Notes under the pieces: generated by a model
What the model was told of the DNA's origin: nothing
The model's database searches: none
The model's input: the letters and a program-made list of their open reading frames with translations, nothing else
Assembly: GCF_016612865.1 (NCBI RefSeq)
Contig: NZ_JAENZZ010000002.1
Coordinates: forward strand, 372,001-436,000
Length of the DNA: 64,000 nt
Origin: Blastococcus sp. TML/M2B
GTDB lineage: Bacteria > Actinomycetota > Actinomycetes > Mycobacteriales > Geodermatophilaceae
Direction of reading: 5' to 3'
Program-made: the position numbers and the translations under genes
In this document: in pieces, positions 1 through 7,729 of the stretch
Layout of the letters: every line of letters begins with the position of its first letter
Numbering within the stretch: position 1 is the first letter of the stretch

Positions 1-255
1 CTGCAGGAGTACGTGCGCCGGTGGCTGCCCGGCCTGGACGCCGGCAGCCCCGAGCCGATCTCGTGCACCTACACGAGCACCGCCACCGGGGAGTTCGTGC
101 TCGACCGCGTCGGGCCGGTCGTGGTGGCCGCGGGCTTCAGCGGGCACGGGTTCAAGGGGGCGACGGCGATCGGCCGGGTGCTGGCCGACCTCGCCACCGG
201 CACCGAACCGGGCGCCGACCGCTTCCGCCTGGCGGCGCACGCCGTCGCCGGCTGA
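1..255 (+). CDS. FAD-dependent amine oxidase (sarcosine oxidase / MTOX-like), C-terminal fragment
   Basis: Only the last 84 codons are present; the gene enters from the left edge in frame 1 and stops with TGA at 253-255. The tail contains SCTYT followed about 25 residues later by GFSGHGFKGA. This is the C-terminal signature of monomeric sarcosine oxidase / N-methyltryptophan oxidase flavoproteins, where the Cys of C-x-Y-T carries the covalent FAD and the G-H-G-F-K segment lines the substrate pocket. From family knowledge it would oxidise an N-methyl or secondary amino acid to aldehyde, amine and H2O2. The substrate cannot be judged from this fragment. It converges on the LysE gene across a strong hairpin. 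Confidence 0.8.
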   Translation: MQEYVRRWLPGLDAGSPEPISCTYTSTATGEFVLDRVGPVVVAAGFSGHGFKGATAIGRVLADLATGTEPGADRFRLAAHAVAG

Positions 256-271
256 CACCTCCGGCACGCAC

Positions 272-304
272 TCCGGCCGGGCCACCGCACGGGGCCCGGC
301 CGGA
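272..304. terminator. Bidirectional hairpin between convergent genes
   Basis: Perfect 12-bp stem: TCCGGCCGGGCC at 272-283 pairs with GGCCCGGCCGGA at 293-304 around a 9-nt loop. It lies between the stop of the oxidase fragment (255) and the stop of the convergent LysE gene (311). There is no clear T tract, as is usual for GC-rich actinobacterial terminators. Confidence 0.6.
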
Positions 305-310
305 TCCGGT

Positions 311-958
311 TCAGCGGCCGGCGGCCGCGACGCGCAGCCCGAGGGCGACCAGCACCGAACCGCTGACCGCCTCCAGGCCGACCCTGACGCGCGGCCGGCG
401 GAACCAGGCGCCCGCCCGTGCCACGCCCGCCGCCAGGGCCAGGTACAGCCCGGTCTCCACCGTGACCTGCAGCAGGCCGAGCACCGCCGTCGTCGCGAAG
501 ACCGGCCCGTCGGCAGGCACGAACTGCGGGTAGAACGCCAGCATGAAGACGGCGGCCTTCGGGTTCGCCAGCTGCACGAGCGCGCCCTCGCCGAACGCCG
601 TCCACCAGTGCCGGGAGCCGGCCGGGAGCACCGCCTCGGGCTGGGGTGCCGCCCGGCCGCCCCTGCCCCGCCACGCGGCGCGGAGCGCCCGGACCCCGAG
701 CCCGATCAGCACGGCCGCGCCGACGACCCGGAGCACCAGGTAGGCGACCTCGGAGGCGGCCACCAGCGCGGCGAACCCGACACCCGCGGCCAGCGCCCAG
801 ACGAAGAGCCCGAGCTCGAGGCCGAGCACCGTGGGCACCGCGCCGCGGAAGCCGCGGAGCGCGGCCCGCCGGAGGATCAGCGCCATCGCCGGGCCGGGCG
901 TGGCGGAGATCAGGAGCACCGCGAGCACGAAGGCGGGCAGCGAGGCCAGGACGTCCAC
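311..958 (-). CDS. LysE/RhtB-family amino-acid exporter
   Basis: A 215-residue membrane protein of normal LysE/RhtB length. The N-terminal hydrophobic segment contains PGPAMALILRRA, matching the family PGP motif near the end of TM1. About five further hydrophobic stretches follow, with a charged cytoplasmic loop near residues 110-135 and NPKAAVFMLAFYPQF (the NPKA motif) after it. The GTG at 958 was chosen because the hydrophobic N-terminus begins right after it; the frame stays open upstream but runs into the preceding gene. It is the last gene of the SAM-IV operon, 35 nt after the flavin monooxygenase. In that setting it may export cysteine or another thiol amino acid, which is inference. 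Confidence 0.85.
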   Translation of the reverse strand: MDVLASLPAFVLAVLLISATPGPAMALILRRAALRGFRGAVPTVLGLELGLFVWALAAGVGFAALVAASEVAYLVLRVVGAAVLIGLGVRALRAAWRGRGGRAAPQPEAVLPAGSRHWWTAFGEGALVQLANPKAAVFMLAFYPQFVPADGPVFATTAVLGLLQVTVETGLYLALAAGVARAGAWFRRPRVRVGLEAVSGSVLVALGLRVAAAGR

Positions 959-993
959 GAGCAGATCGTGGCACGCGGCCCGCTCCCCCCTGT

Positions 994-2343
994 TCAGCTG
1001 CGGCGCGCCGGCTCGGCCAGCCCGAGGTGGTCGCGCAGCGTCGTCCCCGCGTAGTCGGCGCGGAAGACGCCGCGCTCCTGGAGCAGCGGCACGACCCGGT
1101 CGACGAACGGGTCCAGCCCGCCGGGGGTGATGTGCGGGACGAGCACGAACCCGTCGGCGGCATCGGACTGCACGTGGTCGTCGATCGTGGCGGCCACCGT
1201 CTCCGGGCTGCCCACGAACGCCTGCCGCGCGGTCACCTCCACCATCAGCTCGCGGATGGACAGGTTCTTGGCCTCGGCGATGGAGCGCCACTTCGCGGCC
1301 ACGGCCAGCGGGTCCTTGTTCATGCGGACGCTGGCCCGGCCCTGGGCGACGGTGTTCTCCCCGGCCACCGGGTCGAACTCCGGCAGCGGGCCGTCCGGGT
1401 CGAGGTCGGAGAGGTCGCGGTTCCAGACCTGCTCCAGCGAGCGGATCGCCGTCTGCCCCGACACCTGCTGCCGCCGGACCTCGTGGGCCAGCTCGGCGGC
1501 CTCGGCGTCGGTGTCACCGATGACGAAGGTGGCCGCCGGCATGATCAGCAGTTGCTCGGGCGTGCGGCCGTACTTCGGCAGCCGGCCCTTGACGTCGGCG
1601 AAGAACGCCTGGCCGGCCTCGCGGGTGCTGTGCCGGCTGAAGATGACGTCGGCGGCGGAGGCGGCGAACTCGCGACCCTCGTCGGAGTCGCCGGCCTGGA
1701 AGATCACCGGCCGCCCCTGCGGGCTGCGGGGCACGGCGAACCGGCCCTCGACGTCGAAGTGCTCGTCGACGTGCCGGAAGGAGCCCGCCGCCGGATCGGT
1801 GAGGAACCGGCCGCCGTCCTTGTCGGCCACGATCTCGTCGCCCCGCCAGGAGTCGAACAGCTCGAACGTCGTCTGCAGGAAGGTGCGGGCGCGCTCGTAC
1901 CGCTGCTCCTGGGCCAGGAAGCCGCCGCGGCGGAAGTTCTCGCCGGTGAACGCGTCCCACGAGGTGACGACGTTCCACGCCGCCCGCCCCGCGGTGAGGT
2001 GGTCCAGGCTGGCGAACTGCCGGGCCACCTCGTAGGGCTCGTTGAACGTGGAGTTGATCGTGCCGGTGAGGCCGAGCCGCTCGGTGACCGCCGCCAGGGC
2101 CGACAGCACGGTGAACGTGTCCGGCCGGCCGACGACGTCGAGGTCGTAGATCCTCCCGTTCTGCTCGCGCAGCCGGAGCCCCTCGGCGAGGAACAGGAAG
2201 TCGAACTTCCCGCGCTCGGCGGCCTGGGCGAACCGGGCGAACGAGCGGAACTCGATGTGGCTGCCGGCGGCCGGGTCGCTCCACACGGTGGTGTTGTTGA
2301 CGCCGGGGAAGTGCGCCGCGAGGTGGATCTGCTTCGGGGACAT
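994..2343 (-). CDS. NtaA/SnaA/DszA-type FMN-dependent monooxygenase (LLM class)
   Basis: 449 residues, the usual length for two-component flavin monooxygenases of the nitrilotriacetate / pristinamycin / dibenzothiophene-sulfone family. Visible family features are the N-terminal strand KQIHLAAHFPG, FARFAQAAERGKFDFLFLAEG, the NEPYEVARQFASLDHLTAGRA segment, AAWNVVTSWDAF, and the late FQAGDSDEGREFAA block. These enzymes use reduced FMN from a separate reductase to oxidise sulfonates, sulfones, sulfides or amines. The gene lies 32 nt after a second, related monooxygenase, and a divergent FMN reductase gene at 6048 is the likely FMNH2 supplier. SAM-IV control supports a role in organosulfur scavenging. 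The substrate is unknown. Confidence 0.88.
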   Translation of the reverse strand: MSPKQIHLAAHFPGVNNTTVWSDPAAGSHIEFRSFARFAQAAERGKFDFLFLAEGLRLREQNGRIYDLDVVGRPDTFTVLSALAAVTERLGLTGTINSTFNEPYEVARQFASLDHLTAGRAAWNVVTSWDAFTGENFRRGGFLAQEQRYERARTFLQTTFELFDSWRGDEIVADKDGGRFLTDPAAGSFRHVDEHFDVEGRFAVPRSPQGRPVIFQAGDSDEGREFAASAADVIFSRHSTREAGQAFFADVKGRLPKYGRTPEQLLIMPAATFVIGDTDAEAAELAHEVRRQQVSGQTAIRSLEQVWNRDLSDLDPDGPLPEFDPVAGENTVAQGRASVRMNKDPLAVAAKWRSIAEAKNLSIRELMVEVTARQAFVGSPETVAATIDDHVQSDAADGFVLVPHITPGGLDPFVDRVVPLLQERGVFRADYAGTTLRDHLGLAEPARRS

Positions 2344-2375
2344 GGGGGTGTCGATCTCCAGCTGGTCGGGCGGCG

Positions 2376-3569
2376 TCAGGCGACGGCGTAGCGGTTGGCG
2401 GGGCGCGGCAGGCCGAGCAGCCCGCGCAGCGTGTCCGCCTCGTAGGCGGTGCGGAACAGGCCCCGGGCCTGCAGCTCGGGCACCAGCCCCCGGGTGATGG
2501 CGGTCAGGTCGTGCGCGGCAGCGCGGCGGGGCGCAGCCGCGCCCCGCTCAGGCCCGCCTGCTGCCACTCGGCGATCAGGTCGGCGAGCCCGGCGGGGGTG
2601 CCGGTGAACACCGTCGCGTCGCTGCGCAGCTCCTCACCGGCCAGGTCGTCCAGCCGGGCCTTCCGGTCGCGGGCGGTCGCGTCGTCCTCGTCGAGGAAGA
2701 CGACGACGTCGCCGAGGACGTGCAGGGTCTCCTCCTCGCGCCCGGCCGCCGTCTGCGCGCAGCGGATCTCGGCGAGGATCTCCGCGGCGTGCGCGGCGTC
2801 CCGCGGGGTGACGAAGCCGAGGTCGGCCGAGGAGCCGACCACCTCGAACGGCACCGCCTGGTGGGCCAGCGCGGCCACGACCGGCTGCCCCTGCGGCGGG
2901 CGCGGGGTGATCGAGGGGCCGCGGACGGAGAAGTGCCGGCCCTCGAAGTCGATGTAGTGCAGCTTCTCCCGGTCGACGAACCGGCCGGTCGCGACGTCGC
3001 GGATCTCGGCGTCGTCCTCCCAGCTGTCCCAGAGCCGGCGCAGCACCTCGACGTAGTCGGCCGCCTCGGCGAAGCCCTCCTCGATCAGTGCCGCCGCGGA
3101 CGGGTCCGACGGCGTCAGCGGCGGAAAGCTGCGCCGGCCGAACAGCCGCGCCTCGTGCTCCTTGAGCGACACCCGGACCTGGACCCCGGCGCGGCCGGTG
3201 CTCACGTAGTCCAGCGTCGCGATCGCCTTGGACAGGTGGAACGGCTCGGTGTGGGTGACGACGGCGGTCGGCACCAGGCCGATGCGCTCGGTCAGCGGCG
3301 CCACCCGGGAGGCGATGAGGACCGCGTCGAGCCGGCCGCGCACCTGGTCGGTGCGCTCGTCGGGCCGGTAGGCGTCGGCGGACTGGATCGCCAGCCCGTC
3401 CTCGATGGTGACCAGGTCGAGCAGTCCGCGCTCGGCCTCCTGCACCAGGTCCAGCCAGTACTGCGCGGTGAGCAGGTCGAGCGGTCGGGCGTCGGGCTCG
3501 CGCCAGGCGGCGGGAGTGCCAGCCGGCGCCGTCGAGAGCCACGGCCAGGTGGAGCGGGGATGCGGACAC
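2376..3569 (-). CDS. Second LLM-class flavin-dependent monooxygenase (two frameshifts as assembled)
   Basis: Starts at GTG 3569 ([19 protein letters not shown]), then one extra base near 3513 moves the frame to [29 protein letters not shown]. That frame continues through a full LLM core ([48 protein letters not shown]). A second shift near 2516 restores the C-terminus [20 protein letters not shown] to a stop at 2376. With both corrected it is about 397 residues, normal for the family. The flanking codons are uninterrupted and family-like on both sides, so sequence error is likelier than decay. It begins 4 nt after the DUF1684 gene. Probable role: oxygenation of a sulfur compound with FMNH2. 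Confidence 0.8.
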
Positions 3570-3573
3570 GGGT

Positions 3574-4431
3574 TCAGCGCCTCTCGGTCGGGATCTGCTC
3601 GCCGGCCTCGACCGCGACCGGCAGCCGGTTCTCGGCGGGCGGCAGGGGGCAGGTGGCGAAGTCGGTGTAGGCGCACGGCAGGTTCGTGGCCCGGTTGAAG
3701 TCCAGCGTCACGGTGCCGTCGGCCGCCGGGGCGTCGACGGCGAGCGACCGGTTGGCCGCGTAGGTGGTGACGCCGGACGTCACGTCGGTGAAGAGGAGGA
3801 ACAGGCTGCCCGGGGCGGCGCCGGCGAAGGCGGTGAGGGCGAGCTCCTGCCCGTCGACGGCGAAGACCACCCGGCCCGGCGCGTCGTAGACGTGCTCCAG
3901 CCCCTCGACCGCCGCGCCGACCGTCGTCGGCCGCGGCGCGGGGAACGGCTGGTAGCGGGCGGGGACGACCCAGCGCGGGTCCGGCGCGAACGTGGGCGTT
4001 CCGCGGTGCTGCGTGCGCAGCGGGTGCGCGGGGTCGCGCGGCCGGACGATGTCGTGCCCGCCGCGGCGGGCCACCTCGATCTCGACCTCGCCCGCGCGGG
4101 CCGTGCGGCCGTCCCGCTCGGCGATCGGGCCGAAGGCGTGCCGGTCGCGGACGACGTGCCCGTCGACGACGAGCTCCTCGCCCGGGCCGAGGGTGACCAG
4201 CGGGCCGTCGGCGCCGGTCGACCACTCCCCGGGGACGCCGGGCAGGCGCTGCGGCTGCCCGGTCAGCCAGTGCAGGCCGGTGACGGCCAGGAAGCCGTGC
4301 GGATCGGCGCGGCGGAGCTCGTGCTCCCGGTGCCAGCGCGCCCAGTCCTCGGCGAAGGACGCGTCCGGACCGGCGGTCGGGGCGAGGGGAACGGTCACGG
4401 TCTCTGCTCCTCGGGGATCGCGAGTGGTCAT
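3574..4431 (-). CDS. DUF1684 domain protein
   Basis: 285 residues. Recognisable DUF1684 features are the N-terminal WARWHREHELRRADPHGFLAVTG segment, which often begins this family, then GLHWLTG, a central beta-rich region, and the highly conserved C-terminal DFNRATNLPCAYTDFATCPLPPAENRLPVAVEAGE. The family has no firmly established biochemical function. The ATG at 4431 overlaps the stop of the PLP enzyme (ATGA), so the two are translationally coupled; a later start at the MTVPL-like position cannot be excluded. Its place inside a SAM-IV-controlled monooxygenase operon suggests a role in sulfur-compound metabolism, which is inference. Confidence 0.85.
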   Translation of the reverse strand: MTTRDPRGAETVTVPLAPTAGPDASFAEDWARWHREHELRRADPHGFLAVTGLHWLTGQPQRLPGVPGEWSTGADGPLVTLGPGEELVVDGHVVRDRHAFGPIAERDGRTARAGEVEIEVARRGGHDIVRPRDPAHPLRTQHRGTPTFAPDPRWVVPARYQPFPAPRPTTVGAAVEGLEHVYDAPGRVVFAVDGQELALTAFAGAAPGSLFLLFTDVTSGVTTYAANRSLAVDAPAADGTVTLDFNRATNLPCAYTDFATCPLPPAENRLPVAVEAGEQIPTERR

Positions 4432-5810
4432 CGGGTGGCCGGGCCGCAGCCGGCGCCCCGGGCCACGACGGCGGGGTCGGCCCCGCCGAGGCCGGCCAGC
4501 GGGCGCGGGTCGTCGACGGGCTGCCAGCGGCCGGCGACCAGCTCGTAGCGGTTGCGCGGGCCGTCGGCGAGGTACCGCGCGAGGGCGTCGACCAGCCGGT
4601 CGACGTCGTCGAGCGTGCTGCCCACGCCGACGCTGGCCCGCAGCGCGCCCTCGGGCACGCCCAGCCGGGCGAGCAGCGGGTGGGCGCAGAACCGCCCGTC
4701 GCGCACGCCGATGCCGTGCTCGGCGGAGAGGTAGGCCGCGACAAGGCCGGGGTCGGCGCCCTCGACGGTGAACCCCACGACGCCGGTGGGCTCGGCGGAG
4801 TCCGCCCAGATGCGCAGCAGCCGGACGCCGGGCAGCGCGCCCAGGCCCGCCGTCAGCCGCTCGCGCAGCGCCCGCTCGTGCCCCTCCAGCGCACCGGCGG
4901 GCAGCGCGGCCAGCGCCTCGCAGGCCGCGGCCAGGGCCACCGCGCCGAGCACGTTGGGCGAGCCACCCTCGTGCCGGTGCGGCGCGGGTGCCCACGCGGT
5001 CTCGGCGACCGACACCTCGTGCACCGCACCCCCGCCGGCCAGGTAGGCGGGGCCGGCGTCGAGCCAGTCGCGGCGGCCGACCAGCGCCCCGGCGCCGAAG
5101 GGGGCGTAGGTCTTGTGCCCGGAGAGGACGACGTAGTCCGCGCCCGTGGCGGCCAGGGAGAAGGCGCGGTGCGGCACGAGCTGGGCGCCGTCGACCAGCA
5201 CCCGCGCGCCGGCCGCCCGGGCCAGGGCCACGACCTCCTCCAGGGGCAGCGACTCGCCGGTCACGTTGGACGCGCCGGTGACGGCGAGCAGCGCGTACGG
5301 GGTGCGGGCCAGCTCGGCGGCCAGCGCGCGGAGCGTGCCGACGACGGTCGGCGCGGTCGGCAGCACGGTCACCGGGCCGCGGCGCTGCCAGGGCAGCAGG
5401 TCGGCGTGGTGCTCGCAGTCGAGCACCAGCACCGCCGCGCCCTCGGCCACGCAGCCGGCGAGCAGGTTGAGGGCGTCGGTGGTGTGCCGGGTGAGGACGC
5501 AGACGTCGTCGTCGCGCGCGCCGACGAACCGCGCGACGGTCTCCCGCGCCGACTCGTACAGGGCGGTGGAGACCTGCGAGAGGTAGCCCGCACCCCGGTG
5601 CACGCTGGCGTACAGCTGGAGCGCGGCGGCCACCTGGTCGGCGACGCTCACCAGCGCCCGGGAGCTCGCCGCGGAGTCCAGGTCGGTGTACCGGGTGCGG
5701 CCGCCCGGGACGAGCGGGACCTCGGTGTCGGCGCCGACGACGGGCAGCAGCGGCCGGAGGCCGGGCCGGGACACGGCCGGGGCGGGCGGGCAGTCGAGCA
5801 GTGCGGGCAT
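4428..5810 (-). CDS. Class V aminotransferase-fold PLP enzyme (cysteine desulfurase/lyase-like)
   Basis: 460 residues with the fold-type I class V pattern: DLDSAASS near residue 45, THAxxD-type region ARDDDVCVLTRHTTDALN near 100, PLP-contacting Asp207 and Gln210 in VLVDGAQLVPH, and the Schiff-base Lys233 in VVLSGHKTYAPFGAG. The C-terminal half has HEGGSPNVLGAVALAAACEAL, typical of selenocysteine-lyase / desulfurase-like members. It is the first gene after the SAM-IV riboswitch, so it is the primary riboswitch target. Likely chemistry is release of sulfur, or another alpha/beta-elimination, on a cysteine-type substrate; the exact substrate is not known. No mobile Cys loop diagnostic of IscS-type group I desulfurases is evident. 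Confidence 0.87.
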   Translation of the reverse strand: MPALLDCPPAPAVSRPGLRPLLPVVGADTEVPLVPGGRTRYTDLDSAASSRALVSVADQVAAALQLYASVHRGAGYLSQVSTALYESARETVARFVGARDDDVCVLTRHTTDALNLLAGCVAEGAAVLVLDCEHHADLLPWQRRGPVTVLPTAPTVVGTLRALAAELARTPYALLAVTGASNVTGESLPLEEVVALARAAGARVLVDGAQLVPHRAFSLAATGADYVVLSGHKTYAPFGAGALVGRRDWLDAGPAYLAGGGAVHEVSVAETAWAPAPHRHEGGSPNVLGAVALAAACEALAALPAGALEGHERALRERLTAGLGALPGVRLLRIWADSAEPTGVVGFTVEGADPGLVAAYLSAEHGIGVRDGRFCAHPLLARLGVPEGALRASVGVGSTLDDVDRLVDALARYLADGPRNRYELVAGRWQPVDDPRPLAGLGGADPAVVARGAGCGPATR

Positions 5811-5880
5811 GGGAGTGCTCCTGGCGGGTCGGGGACCCGGGCACGGGTCCGCGCTTGCGGCTGCGGGACCGCAGCCGCCC

Positions 5881-5958
5881 GGTCGTCACCCGGGGCACCC
5901 CATCGCGGAGGAGGGTTGCCGGCCAGCAAGCCGGGGCTTCGCGCTGGCACTCGTGACC
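5881..5958 (-). promoter_or_regulatory. SAM-IV riboswitch
   Basis: Read on the minus strand, this element begins GGTCACGAGTGCCAGCG, continues with GCCCCGGCTTGCTGGCCGGC and CAACCCTCC, then GATGGGGTGCCCCGGGTGACGACC. I recognise these as the SAM-IV class core: closing P1 stem GGTCAC/GTGACGACC, the GCCAGCG...GCTGGC pairing, GGCAACC, and the GGGGTGCCCC stretch. It ends 70 nt before the ATG of the class V PLP enzyme. SAM-IV riboswitches are known from actinobacteria, where SAM binding represses sulfur-metabolism genes. The remaining leader contains GGCTGCGGTCCCGCAGCC, which may form the expression platform. Confidence 0.88.
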
Positions 5959-6005
5959 TGCTGCCACCTTGGCACGGGAGCACTCAATACGTCAAACCCG
6001 ATCGG

Positions 6006-6011
6006 TATAGT
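6006..6011 (+). promoter_or_regulatory. Possible -10 box (TATAGT) for the FMN reductase operon
   Basis: TATAGT lies 36 nt upstream of the GTG start at 6048, in a locally AT-richer patch between the divergent operons. No good -35 is visible at 17-18 nt (CTCAAT is the nearest candidate), so this is a weak call that rests mainly on the -10 match and location. Confidence 0.35.
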
Positions 6012-6047
6012 GCGCTTTGCCGGTCCCGACCCCCGAGGAGCTCCCGC

Positions 6048-6560
6048 GTGACCACCGTCGCCGTCGTCGGCAACCCCAAGCCGCTCTCCCGCACGCGGGC
6101 GGCCGCCGAGCTGGTCGTCGAGCGCCTCACCGGCGCTCCGGCCGACGTCGTCATCGACGTGGTCGACCTCGGCGCCGGGCTGCTCGGCTGGGGCGACCCC
6201 GCGGTCGAGCAGGCGGTGGCGACCGTGCGCGGCGCCGAGCTGGCCGTCGTCGCCAGCCCGACCTTCAAGGCCACCTACACCGGCCTGCTCAAGCTCTTCC
6301 TCGACCAGATCGGCACCGGCGACCTCGCCGGCGTCACCGCGGTGCCGCTCATGCTCGGCGGCGGCCCGACGCACGCGCTCGCCCCCGAGCTGCTGCTCAA
6401 GCCGGTGCTGGTCGAGCTCGGTGCCATCACGCCCACCCGCGGGCTGTACCTGGTGGACAAGGCGTGGGACGCCCCCGGCGCGCTGGACGGCTGGCTGGAG
6501 CTCGCCACCGTGCAGGTCGCCGCCGCACGAGCCGGGCACCGCGGCGGTGCGCCGCGATGA
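6048..6560 (+). CDS. NAD(P)H-dependent FMN reductase (SsuE/MsuE type)
   Basis: 170 residues with the flavodoxin-like layout: first strand VAVVGNPKPLSRTRAAAE (phosphate loop), a VVASPTFKATYTGLLKLFLDQI segment that is the hallmark of SsuE/MsuE-type FMN reductases (the xSPxYxxxxTGxLKxxLD pattern), then a VPLMLGGGPTHALAPE loop. It supplies FMNH2 to two-component monooxygenases. The GTG at 6048 is preceded by GAGGAG at 6035-6040, about 7 nt away. It is divergent from, and probably serves, the two LLM monooxygenases at 994-3569. Its stop overlaps the ATG of a small leader-like ORF. Confidence 0.88.
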   Translation: MTTVAVVGNPKPLSRTRAAAELVVERLTGAPADVVIDVVDLGAGLLGWGDPAVEQAVATVRGAELAVVASPTFKATYTGLLKLFLDQIGTGDLAGVTAVPLMLGGGPTHALAPELLLKPVLVELGAITPTRGLYLVDKAWDAPGALDGWLELATVQVAAARAGHRGGAPR

Positions 6561-6652
6561 CCACCCGCCGGCGGCTCCTCGCCAACCGCTTCACCCGCCG
6601 CTGCGCGGTCGACCTGCTGCGGACGGCCAGCGCGCTCTGTCCGGGCTGCTGA
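6557..6652 (+). CDS. Cysteine-containing putative leader peptide
   Basis: A 31-residue ORF whose ATG overlaps the FMN reductase TGA. It has an Arg-rich start, then R-R-C-A-V-D-L-L-R-T-A-S-A-L-C-P-G-C, with cysteines at 16, 28 and 31. The V-D-L-x-R-x-x-S-A-x-C core is the recurrent form of actinobacterial 'putative leader peptides' found ahead of sulfur and cysteine genes. Two hairpins follow and then the cysteine dioxygenase gene. The sensible reading is a cis-acting peptide whose translation reports cysteine (Cys-tRNA) supply. That mechanism is inference; the ORF and motif are seen directly. Confidence 0.7.
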   Translation: MTTRRRLLANRFTRRCAVDLLRTASALCPGC

Positions 6653-6683
6653 CGCACGCCCCGACCCCCCGACTCCTGCGCTC

Positions 6684-6720
6684 CCCCGGCACCGCCGGGG
6701 TCATCGAGCGCGCCCTCGAT
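6684..6720 (+). promoter_or_regulatory. Tandem hairpins between leader peptide and cysteine dioxygenase
   Basis: Hairpin 1: CCCCGGC (6684-6690), loop ACC, GCCGGGG (6694-6700). Hairpin 2: ATCGAG (6703-6708), 6-nt loop, CTCGAT (6715-6720), immediately followed by AAGGA and the ATG at 6733. Hairpin 2 sits right against the ribosome-binding site. The pair could form an attenuation or translation-control platform for the leader peptide. Confidence 0.5.
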
Positions 6721-6732
6721 CAAGGAAACCCC

Positions 6733-7321
6733 ATGCCGCACAGCACCCTCCTGCGCTCTGCCCCTGACAGCACCGCCCCTGACAGCACCGCCCCTGACAG
6801 CACCGCCCCCGACAGCACCGCCCGCCGCACCGGGGCCGCCGGCCTGGCCGCCGCGCTCGCCGCGGCCTCGGCGCACTGGATCGACCTGGTCGAGTACCGG
6901 TCCGGCAGCCGCTGGACCCACCTGCTCGACCCGGCGGCCGCCGCCGACGTCCTCGATCCCTCGCTGCACCCCGAGCTGCGCGCGGCCCAGGTGTGGCTGC
7001 TCTCCTGGCTGCCCCGAGCAGGGCACGCCACTGCACGACCACGGCACCTCCTCCGGCGCGTTCGCCGTCGTCCGCGGCACGCTCACCGAGCGGGTCGTGG
7101 CCGCCGGGCGGACCGGCGTCACCGACTCCGCGCACGACCTGGACGCCGGCCGGGTGCGGCACTTCGGCCCGCACTACGTGCACCAGGTGACCAACACCGG
7201 CCTGCAGGCCGCGGTGAGCGTGCACGTCTACACCCCGGGCCTGGCGTGGATGAACCGCTACGAGATCGCCGACGGCGCGCTGCGGCGCACCGGCACCGAG
7301 CGCGCGGGGGTGGACTGGTGA
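6733..7321 (+). CDS. Cysteine dioxygenase type I (one frameshift as assembled)
   Basis: Cupin-fold thiol dioxygenase converting L-cysteine to cysteine sulfinate with Fe(II) and O2. The first frame reads to WLSWLPR, then one extra C in the CCCC run at about 7011-7014 must be removed to give LPEQGTPLHDHGTSSGAFAVVRGTLTE. This holds the two iron-ligand histidines (H-D-H-G), and later FGPHYVHQV gives the third. The C-terminus SVHVYTPGLAWMNRYE is typical of bacterial CDO. Corrected length is about 195 residues. ATG 6733 has AAGGA upstream. Four PDSTA repeats sit at residues 10-29. It lies behind a Cys leader peptide and overlaps the rhodanese start. Confidence 0.85.
6760..6819 (+). repeat. 15-bp tandem repeat, four copies, in frame in cysteine dioxygenase
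   Basis: The unit GCCCCTGACAGCACC occurs at 6760, 6775 and 6790, with one substitution in the copy at 6805. It encodes P-D-S-T-A four times, in frame. Unit length is a multiple of three, so copy-number change would leave the frame intact. Confidence 0.9.
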
Positions 7322-7725
7322 GCGCCCCGACCACCACCCGACCCGCGGGTGCCCGCTCGATCGACGAGCTGCTGGCCGAGGCCCGCTCCCGGCTGGACCG
7401 GGTGACGCCGGAGCAGGCCGCCGAGCGCGTCGCCCGCGGCGCGCTGCTGGTCGACATCCGGCCCGCCGCGCAGCGCGCGCAGGAGGGCGAGGTGCCCGGC
7501 GCGCTCGTCGTCGAGCGCAACGTCCTGGAGTGGCGGTTCGACCCGGCCGGAGACGCCCGGCTGCCCGAGGCGACCGGGTACGACGTCGACGTCGTCGTCC
7601 TGTGCTCGGAGGGCTACACCTCGAGCCTGGCCGCCGACGCGCTGCGGTCGCTCGGCCTGTCCCGCGCGACCGACGTCGTCGGCGGGTTCCGGGCGTGGCA
7701 GGCCGCGGGGCTGCCCACCCGCTGA
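7318..7725 (+). CDS. Rhodanese-like sulfurtransferase
   Basis: A single rhodanese domain of 135 residues. LLVDIRPAAQRAQEGEVPGALVVERNVLEWRFDP is the CDC25/rhodanese N-terminal pattern, and the active-site loop is VVLCSEGYTSSLAA with the nucleophilic Cys that takes a persulfide. GTG 7318 overlaps the cysteine dioxygenase TGA (GTGA), so the two are translationally coupled. CDO-rhodanese pairing is common in bacteria and links cysteine-sulfur oxidation to sulfane-sulfur handling. It ends 4 bp from the convergent FNT transporter gene, leaving no room for a separate terminator. Confidence 0.9.
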   Translation: MSAPTTTRPAGARSIDELLAEARSRLDRVTPEQAAERVARGALLVDIRPAAQRAQEGEVPGALVVERNVLEWRFDPAGDARLPEATGYDVDVVVLCSEGYTSSLAADALRSLGLSRATDVVGGFRAWQAAGLPTR

Positions 7726-7729
7726 GCGT

